Part shown: positions 26,258 through 35,784 of the stretch, piece after piece
How positions within the stretch are numbered: position 1 is the stretch's first letter
How the letters are laid out: each line of letters begins with the position of its first letter
Assembly (NCBI RefSeq): GCF_001636425.1
Contig: NZ_KV440953.1
Location: forward strand, 2,120,847 to 2,184,846
From: Heyndrickxia acidicola
Lineage (GTDB): Bacteria > Bacillota > Bacilli > Bacillales > Bacillaceae_C
Length of the DNA: 64,000 bases
Direction: 5' to 3'
Made by a program: the position numbers and the translations under genes
The notes under the pieces: model-generated
What the model saw: only the letters and a program-made list of their open reading frames with translations
What the model was told of the DNA's origin: nothing
The model's database searches: none

Positions 26258-26295
26258 AAAATAAGGCTGTCGATTTTCTCGACAGCCTAAAAAAT
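26258..26295 (-). terminator. Rho-independent terminator of the TPR regulator gene
   Basis: Perfect 10-bp arms AGGCTGTCGA/TCGACAGCCT with a five-base loop, T-rich on both flanks, 30 bases beyond the regulator stop codon. Confidence 0.85.
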
Positions 26296-26324
26296 TAAAC
26301 TAAAGGTTATTCTTATCTCACAAA

Positions 26325-27599
26325 TTATTTAGTAGTTGAAAGCAAAGATGTTTCATATGCAAGTTTATAGTACAATGTACTTTTTTTATACATTTGTCTT
26401 TTGGAATATAATTCAGCAGCAGTTATATAACAATCACAAAGATTTATCTTATCATTTCTCTCACTAAAATATTTTCTAGCCTCTATTTCAATTAAGTTTA
26501 GAAGCTTTTCATCATCTTCTAAAATTTTATACTTCAATATTAATACCCTATATGTTTGTGTTTTTGGTAATAAATTTTTTTTCACGATAGAATAAGCAAC
26601 TTCCAAATAATCTATTGCGCTTTTTTTTTCTTCCAATTTACTATATTCCTTAGCTAGATAAATCAATGTATTTATATAACTTTCGTTTTTTTTATCTTTA
26701 AGTTCTAGACTCTTTGTAAAATATGATATTGCCTTACTGGAGTTATTCCTTTTACTCTCCAAATTACCTAAGTTATGGTAAGCTTTTGCTAAAATAGCAT
26801 CATCTCTAAATTTACTTGTAGCTTTTATTATTAATTTAAAATAGTATTCCGCTTTGTTAAAATCATTTAATCGAAGATAATTTATTCCTAATAGTAAATA
26901 ACATTCTATTCTCCTATTACCAGAAAATTCTTGTCTTAAATTATCTAAGCATAAATTTGTATAAATTAGAGTCATAGGGATGTTATAAATTAGATTATAA
27001 GCTAACCCTAAATGATAATATAAATTTAAATCCACTACTTTGCTCTTTGAGAATAATTGTTCAGCTTCTTTTAAATAGAAGAGCCCTTTATTATAGTTCG
27101 ATCTTAAACAAAAATATACACCAGAAAAATATTGTAAATAATTGTATATTTGCTCAGGTAATTTTGAGACATGTTTATTTAAGTATTCTATCTTTTCCTC
27201 AGCTGCATTTAAGTTTACTTTATAAAGAAAATACCTCAAAGACAATAAATTATAATAATATACTAAAATTACCGAATCTATATTTTTTATCATTTCATCA
27301 ACTCTGCTTCTTACTCTTTCTATTTCTTGATTTTCTTGATTAGTTATTACAGTATACCATTCTTCAAGTGTTTCAATAAAATTTTCGTTGTTATTCAATA
27401 AATTTTGAAAGTCACAATTTAACCTTTCTAAAAGTAATAACAATGTATCATGACTTGGCTCTATCTTTCCGTTTTCTAATTTACTTAGATAAGTAATCGA
27501 ACAAATGCCATCTGCTAATTCCTTCTGAGTTAAGTTTAAATTTGTTCTTTTATCATAAATATATGTCCCATATTCAAAATTAAAATTATTAATTTTCAT
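26325..27599 (-). CDS. HTH-TPR transcriptional regulator (RRNPP-like)
   Basis: 424 residues. Residues 1-65 are an XRE helix-turn-helix (LTQKELADGICSITYLSKLE NGKIEPSHDTLL is the recognition region). The rest is a long series of helical repeats with TPR spacing, such as AYHNLGNLESKRNNSSKAIS and DFNKAEYYFKLIIKATSKF. This is the build of PlcR/NprR/Rgg-like regulators that respond to small imported peptides. I chose ATG 27599, preceded by AAGAAGG, over the longer frame to 27647. Same strand as the RiPP operon and next to it apart from an IS remnant, so a role in switching the operon is likely. Confidence 0.8.
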   Translation of the reverse strand: MKINNFNFEYGTYIYDKRTNLNLTQKELADGICSITYLSKLENGKIEPSHDTLLLLLERLNCDFQNLLNNNENFIETLEEWYTVITNQENQEIERVRSRVDEMIKNIDSVILVYYYNLLSLRYFLYKVNLNAAEEKIEYLNKHVSKLPEQIYNYLQYFSGVYFCLRSNYNKGLFYLKEAEQLFSKSKVVDLNLYYHLGLAYNLIYNIPMTLIYTNLCLDNLRQEFSGNRRIECYLLLGINYLRLNDFNKAEYYFKLIIKATSKFRDDAILAKAYHNLGNLESKRNNSSKAISYFTKSLELKDKKNESYINTLIYLAKEYSKLEEKKSAIDYLEVAYSIVKKNLLPKTQTYRVLILKYKILEDDEKLLNLIEIEARKYFSERNDKINLCDCYITAAELYSKRQMYKKSTLYYKLAYETSLLSTTK

Positions 27600-28140
27600 T
27601 AGATTGCTACCTTCTTCACCGGATTTCTGATAAATCAATAGTACCATTTATCTATGTAGAACTCAAACGAACTATTCTGAAATTTCTCGATATTAATCTA
27701 AGTTTGTCCTTTTTTAGACTTTTTAAGATAACCTTGATTTTATTTATACATTATTGAAATATCTTATGAGTTATAATGCCAATTACTAAAACATCTAACC
27801 TTTTACCCTAATTAAAGTGCTAATACGCTTCTAGACTATCCTTAACTTAACTACCAGCTGCCCGTTTAATTAAGCAGGACATTAAAGACTTTATTGAAGT
27901 ATGTTTGGTCAAAATTCAATTCCAATGAAACTACAGTTTATATTTATAGCAGGTTGGCCTACCCTGATAATAAAAAAGAAAAGCTGCCAATATAGGCAGT
28001 TAGCCAAACTCTTAGCTCTCGCAAAGCAAATAAGTTAGTAGTTTTGCTTTTGTCTTTCCTACAAAAACTATTTTTTCTGTTTCTTGATACCGACCATTTT
28101 GAAAAAGCACCTTTGTTAATTACTTAGTTTTACTTATACA
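27600..28140. other. Gene-free stretch
   Basis: Contains the promoter region of the TPR regulator and, near 27973-27997, an AGCTGCC-N-GGCAG hairpin related to the dispersed terminator repeats of the 48-55 kb region. I see nothing else. Confidence 0.5.
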
Positions 28141-28144
28141 TCGA

Positions 28145-28495
28145 TACCCTCAAAATGTTCAACATCCATTTGCTTTAAAGCGTTTAACAGTTTGTGCCTC
28201 CAATAAAAAGTGTAACCCAAGTAACCCCTACGATTTCATCCGATTTTCTCAGGAATATCCTTTGAACATAATAATCTTATATTCGTGTTCCGTTATTCCC
28301 AATGGTCTTTTCTTGTTTGAGTTGAGTTTTGAAATATACATTCTCCTTACAGGATCAGGACGATAACTTTTGCTTTTAAGGTTCCTTACTAAATTCTCAA
28401 TGTTTTATTCTAGATTTTCACTGTATTGTTCTTTAGTTGTACCATTAATCCCGGTTGCCTTTTTGTTAGGTAGTTCATAATGACATTGAACCAAT
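28145..28495 (-). pseudogene. Group II intron reverse transcriptase fragment
   Basis: Reading the minus strand in broken frames gives NELPNKKATGINGTTKEQYS, then LVRNLKSKSYRPDPVRRMYI then SKLNSNKKRPLGI. This is the conserved start of group II intron-encoded reverse transcriptases (usual YRPQPVRRVYIPK and KRPLGIP). An in-frame stop follows the first part, and frames are lost after PLGI. No catalytic YADD box is present. It is a decayed piece. Confidence 0.65.
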
Positions 28496-28502
28496 GCTTG
28501 CT

Positions 28503-28808
28503 TTATTTAGTAGTTTGCTTTCCTACCATGAAATATGAGAGCAAAACATGATAAACCGATAACCCATTTTTATCTAAGTCAGAGATAATTTCTTTATATT
28601 TGTCAGATAAACCTTCATGAAAAATAGACAAGGGATTTAGACAATTAGTGCTCAATACTTTTCCTTCCTTAAATGATTTAATAATGCTGCCTTTCACGCT
28701 AACTGTTTTCATTAAGTCCATTGCTAACTTTTGGCTTCTGGTTGCAAATGGAACAATACAACCACCATCTTTGTTCCATAACCGCAAGTCCTTTTCCTGA
28801 TTTGACAT
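28503..28808 (-). CDS. Hypothetical protein, 101 aa
   Basis: ATG at 28808 has AAGGAG eleven bases before it; the longer frame to 28904 lacks such a site. The product, SNQEKDLRLWNKDGGCIVPF onward, has no signal peptide or membrane span and shows no motif I recognise. Its C-terminus SYFMVGKQTTK ends next to the intron RT debris. It may be a real small gene or a truncated one. Confidence 0.45.
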   Translation of the reverse strand: MSNQEKDLRLWNKDGGCIVPFATRSQKLAMDLMKTVSVKGSIIKSFKEGKVLSTNCLNPLSIFHEGLSDKYKEIISDLDKNGLSVYHVLLSYFMVGKQTTK

Positions 28809-29166
28809 TTTAACGTATCTCCTTAAGCTAAGATTTTCTTTTAGAAAATTGGGGAAATTTTTTAGGAAGTAAGAATTAAAGAGCAGAATACCCCGAAAAG
28901 CCAATAATCTACAAATTGGTTGTAATTAGAACTCTAATAAAGAAAATAGGAAGAACTTTTTAGAGATAAAAATTTTACACTAATTGGAAAAACTAAGGAA
29001 TTACCTCTCTTTAAATAAGGGCAAATTAAAGAAATACTAGGCATAAGCTTGCTTAACTAATATTGGCAGGAATGTTAAAGAAATTGTCGAATTAAAGAAG
29101 TATATTTATAGTTATAGCACTAAGGCACCGCCTAAACTTAACTTCAGAAAGGATACAAAGTAAAAG

Positions 29167-30159
29167 ATGCGTGTAGATTGGGAACTAAGATCAGAAAACC
29201 TAACACTATTTAAATTAAGCATGGAAACAGATCATTTTTATTCTGCAAGTGACACATTTGGCGCCAAACTCGTGTTGGGAGTCAATATTCATCCCTACTT
29301 TGGATTAGACTCCCGAGACCTTTTGTCAATTGGAGGAGAGATATATTGGCAAACGGACAACGTCAATGTTCCATCCACCTTCCTGATTCCTGAACAACCC
29401 TTGAATTCGGGAAGACCAATCATCATTCCGATGACTAGAGAAATAATTCAACAAATTGAAAAGGTCAGAAACGGTGGACCAGTCTCTTTTCAGATTGCAC
29501 TACATGGCATGTGTTATGTTGCTTCGGACCATGACCATCAAACCAACGGACAAGTTCGATCCCTCGTTGATTCACAATTTCAAAGGTTAGTAGGACGTCC
29601 AACTATGCTAACCAGTGACCGACATACTCTCGTACAAATTCATCGTGAGAAATGGGCTGAGCTCCTTAAAGGCATGAATGTATCATCCTACAGACTCGTA
29701 GAATTGCCAACTCTTAAGCTGACGAATCGTCAAACAAACCGATGGGAAAATGTACTCCAAAGGTACGAAAGTATGTTGCAGAAAAAGCGTGTTGGGAATT
29801 TCGAAGAATGCATTGAGGAAAGCCGAAGAATTGTGGATGAGCTAGTTGCGTTAATAGGTGGGCATTTCAATCTAAACATGGGTGACCCCAAAAAGAGCGG
29901 TGATTTCGTAAACAGCTTTCATAATAAATTGGATAAGAAACTCCCTGACGACCAGCGGGATCACTGCAAGTCATTTGCTAACCTACTATTTTCCATAACT
30001 AATTTCAGTAGTCTATATCATCATGCGGGTAACCGTCCTACCGTGTTCGGAAACCTCCGTGAACAGGCTGAACATGTCGTCCTCTTATGTACAGCAGCCG
30101 TATCGGCGAGCTCCAGAATACTAGAGTGGGTCCCACCAGGTTCAGACATAAACGAATAA
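29167..30159 (+). CDS. Hypothetical protein, 330 aa
   Basis: Soluble, no signal peptide. The first 150 residues look beta-rich (TFGAKLVLGVNIHPYFGLDS, PVSFQIALHGMCYV). Residues 150-190 carry IHREKWAELLKGMNVSSYRLVELP, a pattern seen in proteins of unknown function. The last third is helical with conserved-looking polar residues (HHAGNRPTVFGNLREQAEHV). No catalytic motif is obvious. The base composition is less AT-rich than its neighbours, suggesting separate acquisition. A defence role is conceivable from the accessory setting, but the sequence does not show it. Confidence 0.6.
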   Translation: MRVDWELRSENLTLFKLSMETDHFYSASDTFGAKLVLGVNIHPYFGLDSRDLLSIGGEIYWQTDNVNVPSTFLIPEQPLNSGRPIIIPMTREIIQQIEKVRNGGPVSFQIALHGMCYVASDHDHQTNGQVRSLVDSQFQRLVGRPTMLTSDRHTLVQIHREKWAELLKGMNVSSYRLVELPTLKLTNRQTNRWENVLQRYESMLQKKRVGNFEECIEESRRIVDELVALIGGHFNLNMGDPKKSGDFVNSFHNKLDKKLPDDQRDHCKSFANLLFSITNFSSLYHHAGNRPTVFGNLREQAEHVVLLCTAAVSASSRILEWVPPGSDINE

Positions 30160-30217
30160 CACCTTCTCTCCAATTATAAATAAAACAGTTCCATAAGAAC
30201 CTGCTGTTACCTTAAAA

Positions 30218-30250
30218 AGACCGAATAGAATATCATTCGGTCTCCCTTTT
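30218..30250 (+). terminator. Terminator after the 330-aa gene
   Basis: Arms AGACCGAAT and ATTCGGTCT followed by CCCTTTTTT on the plus strand, about 60 bases past the stop. Nothing else is seen up to 30.7 kb. Confidence 0.8.
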
Positions 30251-30701
30251 TTAAAAATGTTATCTTTACAAGTAATTGCTCAACTCGTAGAAAATCCTTT
30301 ACATTATTTATATCCTTGGTTTCATAATTTGGACTGGGGTAAGTTGAAATCATTGGTTCTCCGTATAGTTTTTTCTTTTCCTTGCAGTCATTACCTATTA
30401 CATATAAATTATGTCTCCTCTACTCCTAAAATCAGATTATCTCAAGAAGGATTTGAAAATTTATGAATACCCCTGTATTACAGTATCTGAGCATGTGAAC
30501 TGTTTCTGGCATGTATATGATATAGGTTTTGGCAGTCTGCTTTTTAATCTTTTTAAATCATACTTATTATACTAATGTGCCAATTTGAAGAAAGAACAAC
30601 AAATTGGACCATTGCAAGAAGGAGGAAAATGCACCTTTTTATTGAATTAAAGGGGTAAATGAACAATAAGCTAGAATTTATCTAATAAAAGGGGATTAGT
30701 A

Positions 30702-31577
30702 ATGAAAATAGAATTACAAAATGATTATAAAAAAGTTGTTCTCCGCAAGATTCAAGAAAAGGGCTTAAGATTTTCAGAGAATCAGAGCGAAGAAAATAGA
30801 ATCATTCAATACTATTCTTACTTAAGAAAGAAAGCATTTGAAGGACCTCATCAAGTTTTTAAGTCTAAAGAGTTTTCTTGTCCTGAAACAGTAAGAAAAG
30901 GATTTGAGAAACTAGAAAACATAATAGAAATTGGTGGCGATATTCTCCCCTACTTTAATAGAACAGCATCAGATTTAACAAAATATGATGCTATGTTCTC
31001 TGATTGGGGAATAATGCACTTTCATTTGGGTGAAGAATTGATACCTGGAGAGAATTTGGTAAAAAGAGGAGATCCGGTCCTATTTGCATATATGAATGAC
31101 GGTAAAGTATATTTTTTAAACATATTTTCACATGGGCACTGGTCGGATAAAGAAGTTATTCAGTTGATGTATAATAATTGGCCAGAACTTCTTGAAAAAT
31201 ATATAGTTCAAGTTGTCTCTGCTATTTCACCTGAACCGGATTCTAGTGATATAAAAAAACTCAGGGAAGCCGGAATAACATACTTTTTCAGTATCAACGA
31301 TAGTGAAGGGGGGAAAGTATTCTTGATGCCGCCTGGTCTAGGATTAAACAGTGCAAGAAGTTCCACTAACGACACTATGGTTTTAAACAACATAATGAAT
31401 CGATTAAGACACATACAAGATGAAATCATTAATAATGAAGCTGAATTAGAAAAATGGATGTCAGCAAATGGTATTAAGAAAAATCAGGAGATCACACTTG
31501 AATTAATTGACTTTAATCCAAGTGAATTAAAATTATTTGATAAATATAACGAGTTCACTTATACGGTCCACCTCTAA
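30702..31577 (+). CDS. Hypothetical protein, 291 aa
   Basis: ATG with AAAGGGG at nine bases. A soluble protein with a core block DWGIMHFHLGEELIPGENLV, KRGDPVLFAYMNDGKVYFLN, IFSHGHWSDKEVIQLMYNNW. The His-x-His and HGHW patches are striking and could hold a metal, but I know no function for this group. It sits between two other accessory genes on the same strand with its own leader. It is a family seen in mobile DNA in my recollection, which I cannot verify here. Confidence 0.65.
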   Translation: MKIELQNDYKKVVLRKIQEKGLRFSENQSEENRIIQYYSYLRKKAFEGPHQVFKSKEFSCPETVRKGFEKLENIIEIGGDILPYFNRTASDLTKYDAMFSDWGIMHFHLGEELIPGENLVKRGDPVLFAYMNDGKVYFLNIFSHGHWSDKEVIQLMYNNWPELLEKYIVQVVSAISPEPDSSDIKKLREAGITYFFSINDSEGGKVFLMPPGLGLNSARSSTNDTMVLNNIMNRLRHIQDEIINNEAELEKWMSANGIKKNQEITLELIDFNPSELKLFDKYNEFTYTVHL

Positions 31578-31736
31578 AGTCACTTGATGAGTGGCTTTTT
31601 CTTCTTCAGCTAACAGGAGGTTAGTTAACAAAAATTGGAATACAACCCATATATTGATAATCCTACGATATAATAGTTATACTTCTTTTTTGTTTCGCAT
31701 ATTATGATTATATTTGCTCAAATAGGAGGTGGTTTT

Positions 31737-31943
31737 GTGAAAGGTTCAAAAAAATTTTTCCATATTGGATTGGTTATCATTGCTATAATGCTATTATTGC
31801 ACTTGTACGTAATCCATTTGCCTGATTTTATTGAAGGATTTATGCTTGGAAGTGGGATTGCACTTGAATTAATTGGTATTTATACCATTAAACACGATAT
31901 ATCTAAATTTAGAAACTTCAAGATGAAACTTAAACATGATTAA
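31737..31943 (+). CDS. Small two-span membrane protein
   Basis: 68 residues from a GTG at 31737 that has AGGAGG at eight bases (better than the upstream ATG at 31704). Two hydrophobic helices (HIGLVIIAIMLLLHLYVI and FMLGSGIALELIGIYTI) are followed by a basic tail KFRNFKMKLKHD. Hypothetical; possibly a generic membrane microprotein. Confidence 0.55.
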   Translation: MKGSKKFFHIGLVIIAIMLLLHLYVIHLPDFIEGFMLGSGIALELIGIYTIKHDISKFRNFKMKLKHD

Positions 31944-32365
31944 CCACATAATTACTAATTCATTAGATTCATGAACGGTATCTTGTAATATAACTCTAAA
32001 GTAAGTGTTTTCAGTATAAATTAAATGTATTTTTAATTTATAAAAAATAATTGTTAAAAAATCACCAAGCAACAACTAGGCACAAATTAAAAGGGAGCCT
32101 TTTTAAGCGCTCGGAAAGAGCATGGTTACAAATTTAAATTGTCTTGTTATTTTAAATTTGATTTATTTTGACGGCCATTCTTGACTTGCAAACCCCAGAT
32201 ATAAAATGAATTAACCTCTCTTTCTTGGATTAGCTCAAATAAGAAAACAAATAATTATTAAAAATCCATACTCGGTAGAACTGCATTATTATTTTCATGA
32301 TAAAATAATAGTTATGTTTGATAAATTTTAATTATTAATTTAGAAAATGGATTGGGTGAGAGGTC
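31944..32365. other. Gene-free stretch
   Basis: AT-rich intergenic DNA upstream of the 812-aa gene. No gene, RNA or strong dyad recognised; it should contain the promoter of the gene at 32366. Confidence 0.4.
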
Positions 32366-34804
32366 ATGAGTCAAGAAGCAGTTCATCATAAGCTATATAA
32401 CGGGGAGCATATCATTCATACTGAAGTAGATGATGATAATTCTTATAGCAAAAAAGAATATTTTTTGACGAGTAAAGGGCGTGTTATTGAATACAATGGT
32501 GGCTATTATTCACCTGAAAATCGTATTAAAGTATATGATCAAAAACTGGATGTTACTTCTTATTTTGATAGATTAACTCTCAAGCCAAATAATAATGCAA
32601 GTGAATTCAAGTTTTTTTTAAGTTTAGATATTCAAAGTTTTAAAGACATTTTAAAGAAGATACCATTTTCTTGTCTTGTTTTCGATATGAATACTGATTT
32701 TTTTAAGCGTCATGAAGTGGATTCCGATTACATTCCTATTAATCTGAGTTATGATTTATCTAATTTGGGTTTCAAGCAATCAGAATCCAACTTTTTGGAA
32801 TGGTTTGGAAAAAAAATTAAGGTTTCTCCTGATATAATCCCGTTTTATCGGATTAAGAAAGTTGAACAGATTGATTCCTATACACTGAATCTTCATGGGT
32901 TCTTCTTTCTGAATGAGCAGCCCTATCACAAGATTGAAATTATCCATTGGGATGAAAGAAATGTGCATGACTTAAAGAATTCTATTGAGTCACACAAATC
33001 CATTTTTAATCTTGTGAGCGATGAAGTTGACCTGTATACATGTAAGGTAAATGGCTTATTAGGGGGCCAAAAAATTAAGAGTAATTCCATGATTATGGCA
33101 GTAGCTAAAATGGATGTGAAGCATGATTGGAATATAAGCAGCAGAAAAGGTCTCTTATCTTTTATTGATGAAGAAACTCAATCCTTAGTTCAAACGATTG
33201 ATCTTGCTAATTGCGAATTTTATATAGAAGAACAAGAGAATAGAATTCTGATATTAACAGATACTTCTTCTTTTTATGTTGAATTGCCTGAAACTATTAT
33301 CAGTGATTTAAATCAAGGTCCAAAGGAAATTTCTCAAAACAAATGGTGGTTTCAATGTGCAGAACAATCGGGTTTAATGGAGGGGCGTCATTTTAGTACA
33401 AACCTTGTAAGTCTTGCGTTCGAACCCTCTTCTATTACGTTGATTTATGATTTTTATACAAGAGATATTTGCAAGATAGAATTGGATAATCATGCAACTC
33501 TAATTGATAACAAATCTGTATTTATCGTATCTTCAAAAGACAACTCTATTACGGTCATTCAATTTTTAGAACCAAATCTCTTTGAAGCACTACCCATTAA
33601 TGCGCAAGACCTCCAAATTTTTAATGTGGGGATTACACCAAATAAACTGCCTTTTCTAATAAAGCAAACGGAAGAACAGATTGAATTGGCACAATCCAAT
33701 AATGATGTCTTATTAAGAATACCTAATACTAACGTAGAACAAATTCTCGTCGTTGAACAGCCTGTCGATGGGTCTGAGTTGTTACTAATTGAGATTCGGG
33801 AAATTTCTGGTGTTAACCACCAACTTTATTTAGAGGAAGAAAGTGTTAAGCGTCTTATCAAAAATACATATCAATATGTCAAAATGCCCACTTTATCAAG
33901 TGTTTCGAATGAAGATATCTTTTTTAGTTGGAGTCGGTCGATTAACGAATTAATTTTATATAATATGTTTCAAGAAATACTGACATTGCACTCACTGGTA
34001 AAGGAAATACAAGAAAAAAATATTAATTCTATGGAAAAACAGGTGAAATTGGCGAATGGATTATTTCACTCTATAAAACTAATCAAAAGGAATCTTGATC
34101 GGATTGCAACCCAATTACCTCTCGCAATTGATAACATGGAACGAACCTATTTCACTCAGGAACAGTTGCCATATGGAGCTCCCTTTCACTCATTACAAAT
34201 GGGGCTTATAATGGTTGCTAATCACATGAAAGGGTACATAATGGAGATAGAAAATCAACTTGCACCTATACACTTTGCTATTCTTCCACGAGTTGACCCA
34301 GAAGAACTTCTGAAAAAAAACAAACAAAGGAATAAAAAGTCAATTGGAGCATCTATTGGACTCGGCTTATTATCGTTATTAACAGGGAATATTATGGCAG
34401 CCATATCAATTCCCACCATGATGACATTAAGCACAAGACATAGTAATAATAGTAATAAAGACCAATTAAATGCCATGAAGGAGAATGAACTCAACACTCT
34501 TGAGTTTTATACAACTCAAGCAGTTGATACGCTTGAACATGTATTAACGGTTATCATTCCGTATCTTATCACAGAAACAAATCGGAGTATATTTAATTCC
34601 TTACAAGAATTGTATCAATGGTATATCCCTTTGCTTGGAACAATAAGTATGAAAAACAAATTGTTTAATGAAATCAGTGAGCTTTACTTATACAAACAGT
34701 TGCCAATGAATGAGAATACCGTAAAATCTCGTCAAGAATTAATTTACGCGATACATAAGAGTCACTCCGATGTCGTCAATCAAACACTCGAACTGAAAGG
34801 TTGA
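32366..34804 (+). CDS. Large hypothetical protein with C-terminal hydrophobic hairpin, 812 aa
   Basis: ATG preceded by GAGAGG. The first 500 residues are mostly beta-type with recurring short strands (KEYFLTSKGRVIEYNGGYYS, FYVELPETIISDL, SVFIVSSKDNSITVIQFLEP), suggesting repeated beta domains. Residues about 530-660 are helical. A Gly-rich hydrophobic segment near residue 660 (SIGASIGLGLLSLLTGNIMA) is likely membrane-active, and more helices follow. No signal peptide. I do not recognise the family. It overlaps the His-rich gene that follows, so the two are co-expressed. Confidence 0.75.
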   Translation: MSQEAVHHKLYNGEHIIHTEVDDDNSYSKKEYFLTSKGRVIEYNGGYYSPENRIKVYDQKLDVTSYFDRLTLKPNNNASEFKFFLSLDIQSFKDILKKIPFSCLVFDMNTDFFKRHEVDSDYIPINLSYDLSNLGFKQSESNFLEWFGKKIKVSPDIIPFYRIKKVEQIDSYTLNLHGFFFLNEQPYHKIEIIHWDERNVHDLKNSIESHKSIFNLVSDEVDLYTCKVNGLLGGQKIKSNSMIMAVAKMDVKHDWNISSRKGLLSFIDEETQSLVQTIDLANCEFYIEEQENRILILTDTSSFYVELPETIISDLNQGPKEISQNKWWFQCAEQSGLMEGRHFSTNLVSLAFEPSSITLIYDFYTRDICKIELDNHATLIDNKSVFIVSSKDNSITVIQFLEPNLFEALPINAQDLQIFNVGITPNKLPFLIKQTEEQIELAQSNNDVLLRIPNTNVEQILVVEQPVDGSELLLIEIREISGVNHQLYLEEESVKRLIKNTYQYVKMPTLSSVSNEDIFFSWSRSINELILYNMFQEILTLHSLVKEIQEKNINSMEKQVKLANGLFHSIKLIKRNLDRIATQLPLAIDNMERTYFTQEQLPYGAPFHSLQMGLIMVANHMKGYIMEIENQLAPIHFAILPRVDPEELLKKNKQRNKKSIGASIGLGLLSLLTGNIMAAISIPTMMTLSTRHSNNSNKDQLNAMKENELNTLEFYTTQAVDTLEHVLTVIIPYLITETNRSIFNSLQELYQWYIPLLGTISMKNKLFNEISELYLYKQLPMNENTVKSRQELIYAIHKSHSDVVNQTLELKG

Positions 34805-35100
34805 TTAATTTGTTTTACAACCCATTAAACACTGGCAGTACACAGATTACAGATCCATTTCATACTATGACTTCACATCTTCCCATGAACCATACCCTAA
34901 ATAGTGAAACAATGAATCCATTTGCTCATAACAGTCATCTATCTAATCCATCTGTTCCGGGAATTCATACACATTCAGTGACAGGTCATTTTATAACACC
35001 GCATTTTACCAGCCATGGAACGGCACTTGTTCAAGGTCATATGGTTCACAGTCACCTTTCACATAATCCGGGTTTTGGCGGAGGGGATCATCATTCTTAA
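34801..35100 (+). CDS. Histidine-rich small protein
   Basis: Up to 99 residues with 16 His, many in HxH or SH spacing (GIHTHSVTGHFITPHFTSHG, HMVHSHLSHNPGFGGGDHHS). No hydrophobic segment. The start is uncertain: TTG at 34801 overlaps the previous stop, and TTG at 34810 is better spaced from AAAGG. Coupling to the 812-aa gene suggests a partner role. Metal binding is a fair inference from composition; the rest is unknown. Confidence 0.65.
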   Translation: MINLFYNPLNTGSTQITDPFHTMTSHLPMNHTLNSETMNPFAHNSHLSNPSVPGIHTHSVTGHFITPHFTSHGTALVQGHMVHSHLSHNPGFGGGDHHS

Positions 35101-35299
35101 ATAGCTATAATTATTTATATATATAGCTTAGGGGTACGTATTATAAGTTGATTTTTAAGTATCGCAATATGTTAAGTAGATCAATGTATTAAAGATTTAA
35201 TTGCTAAATCCCGGAAATTCTAAATATATAATTATAGTCTTAGAAGTTGTAATCCTAAATTTAAGGTAATGGAAGTATAAAAAGCTGAAGTTTTTTTGA

Positions 35300-35337
35300 A
35301 AGGGGAAGCAAAAGTTAGTCTGCTTCCCTTGTCTTTT
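35300..35337 (+). terminator. Terminator downstream of the 812-aa/His-rich pair
   Basis: Arms near GGGAAGCA and TGCTTCCC followed by TTGTCTTTT. The surrounding 35.1-35.77 kb has no gene; near 35378 AAAAAGTTAGACACGG resembles an IS3/IS150 inverted end left alone. Confidence 0.6.
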
Positions 35338-35784
35338 AGACACATACTAATACAAAAAGACCGATCTTGATCTGAACCCAAAAAGTTAGACACGGGGTGA
35401 AAGAGATACATCCAACAATTGCAAAAAATTAGAGATTTCTAGTAATGAAGTATATAAGTACTCGGTAGAATTTATAAATGTTTAGTTGCTCTAAATATAA
35501 AAAGAGTAACCTATTAGTCACTCCATTCCAATAATAAAATTAAAATAATGATTGCTAGAAATCTTAGTAATACTTTCCTTACTGATATTAATTTCTATCT
35601 TAGTACTGCTATTTCAATCCAAGTCGAGAATAAACTACAAAACCTCGGCTTTTCCTATTACCCCCTACTCTAAAATAAACTAACCTTTTATATACCTTCC
35701 TAGCAATGGATATCGTGTTTTCGCCACCATTATTGATACAAATTAGATTTTTTAGTAAGAGGAGAAATGTTAGGAGGAGGAGAA

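Noticed and set aside
30257-30466. A 69-aa plus-strand ORF after the 330-aa gene
   Set aside because: It begins within or right after a terminator without a ribosome site and shows no motif.
5072-32180. Shared 15-mer TTTTGACGGCCATTC at about 5072 and 32165 as an attachment-site pair
   Set aside because: A 15-base match between two places in 64 kb of AT-rich DNA is expected by chance, and no recombinase gene is adjacent.
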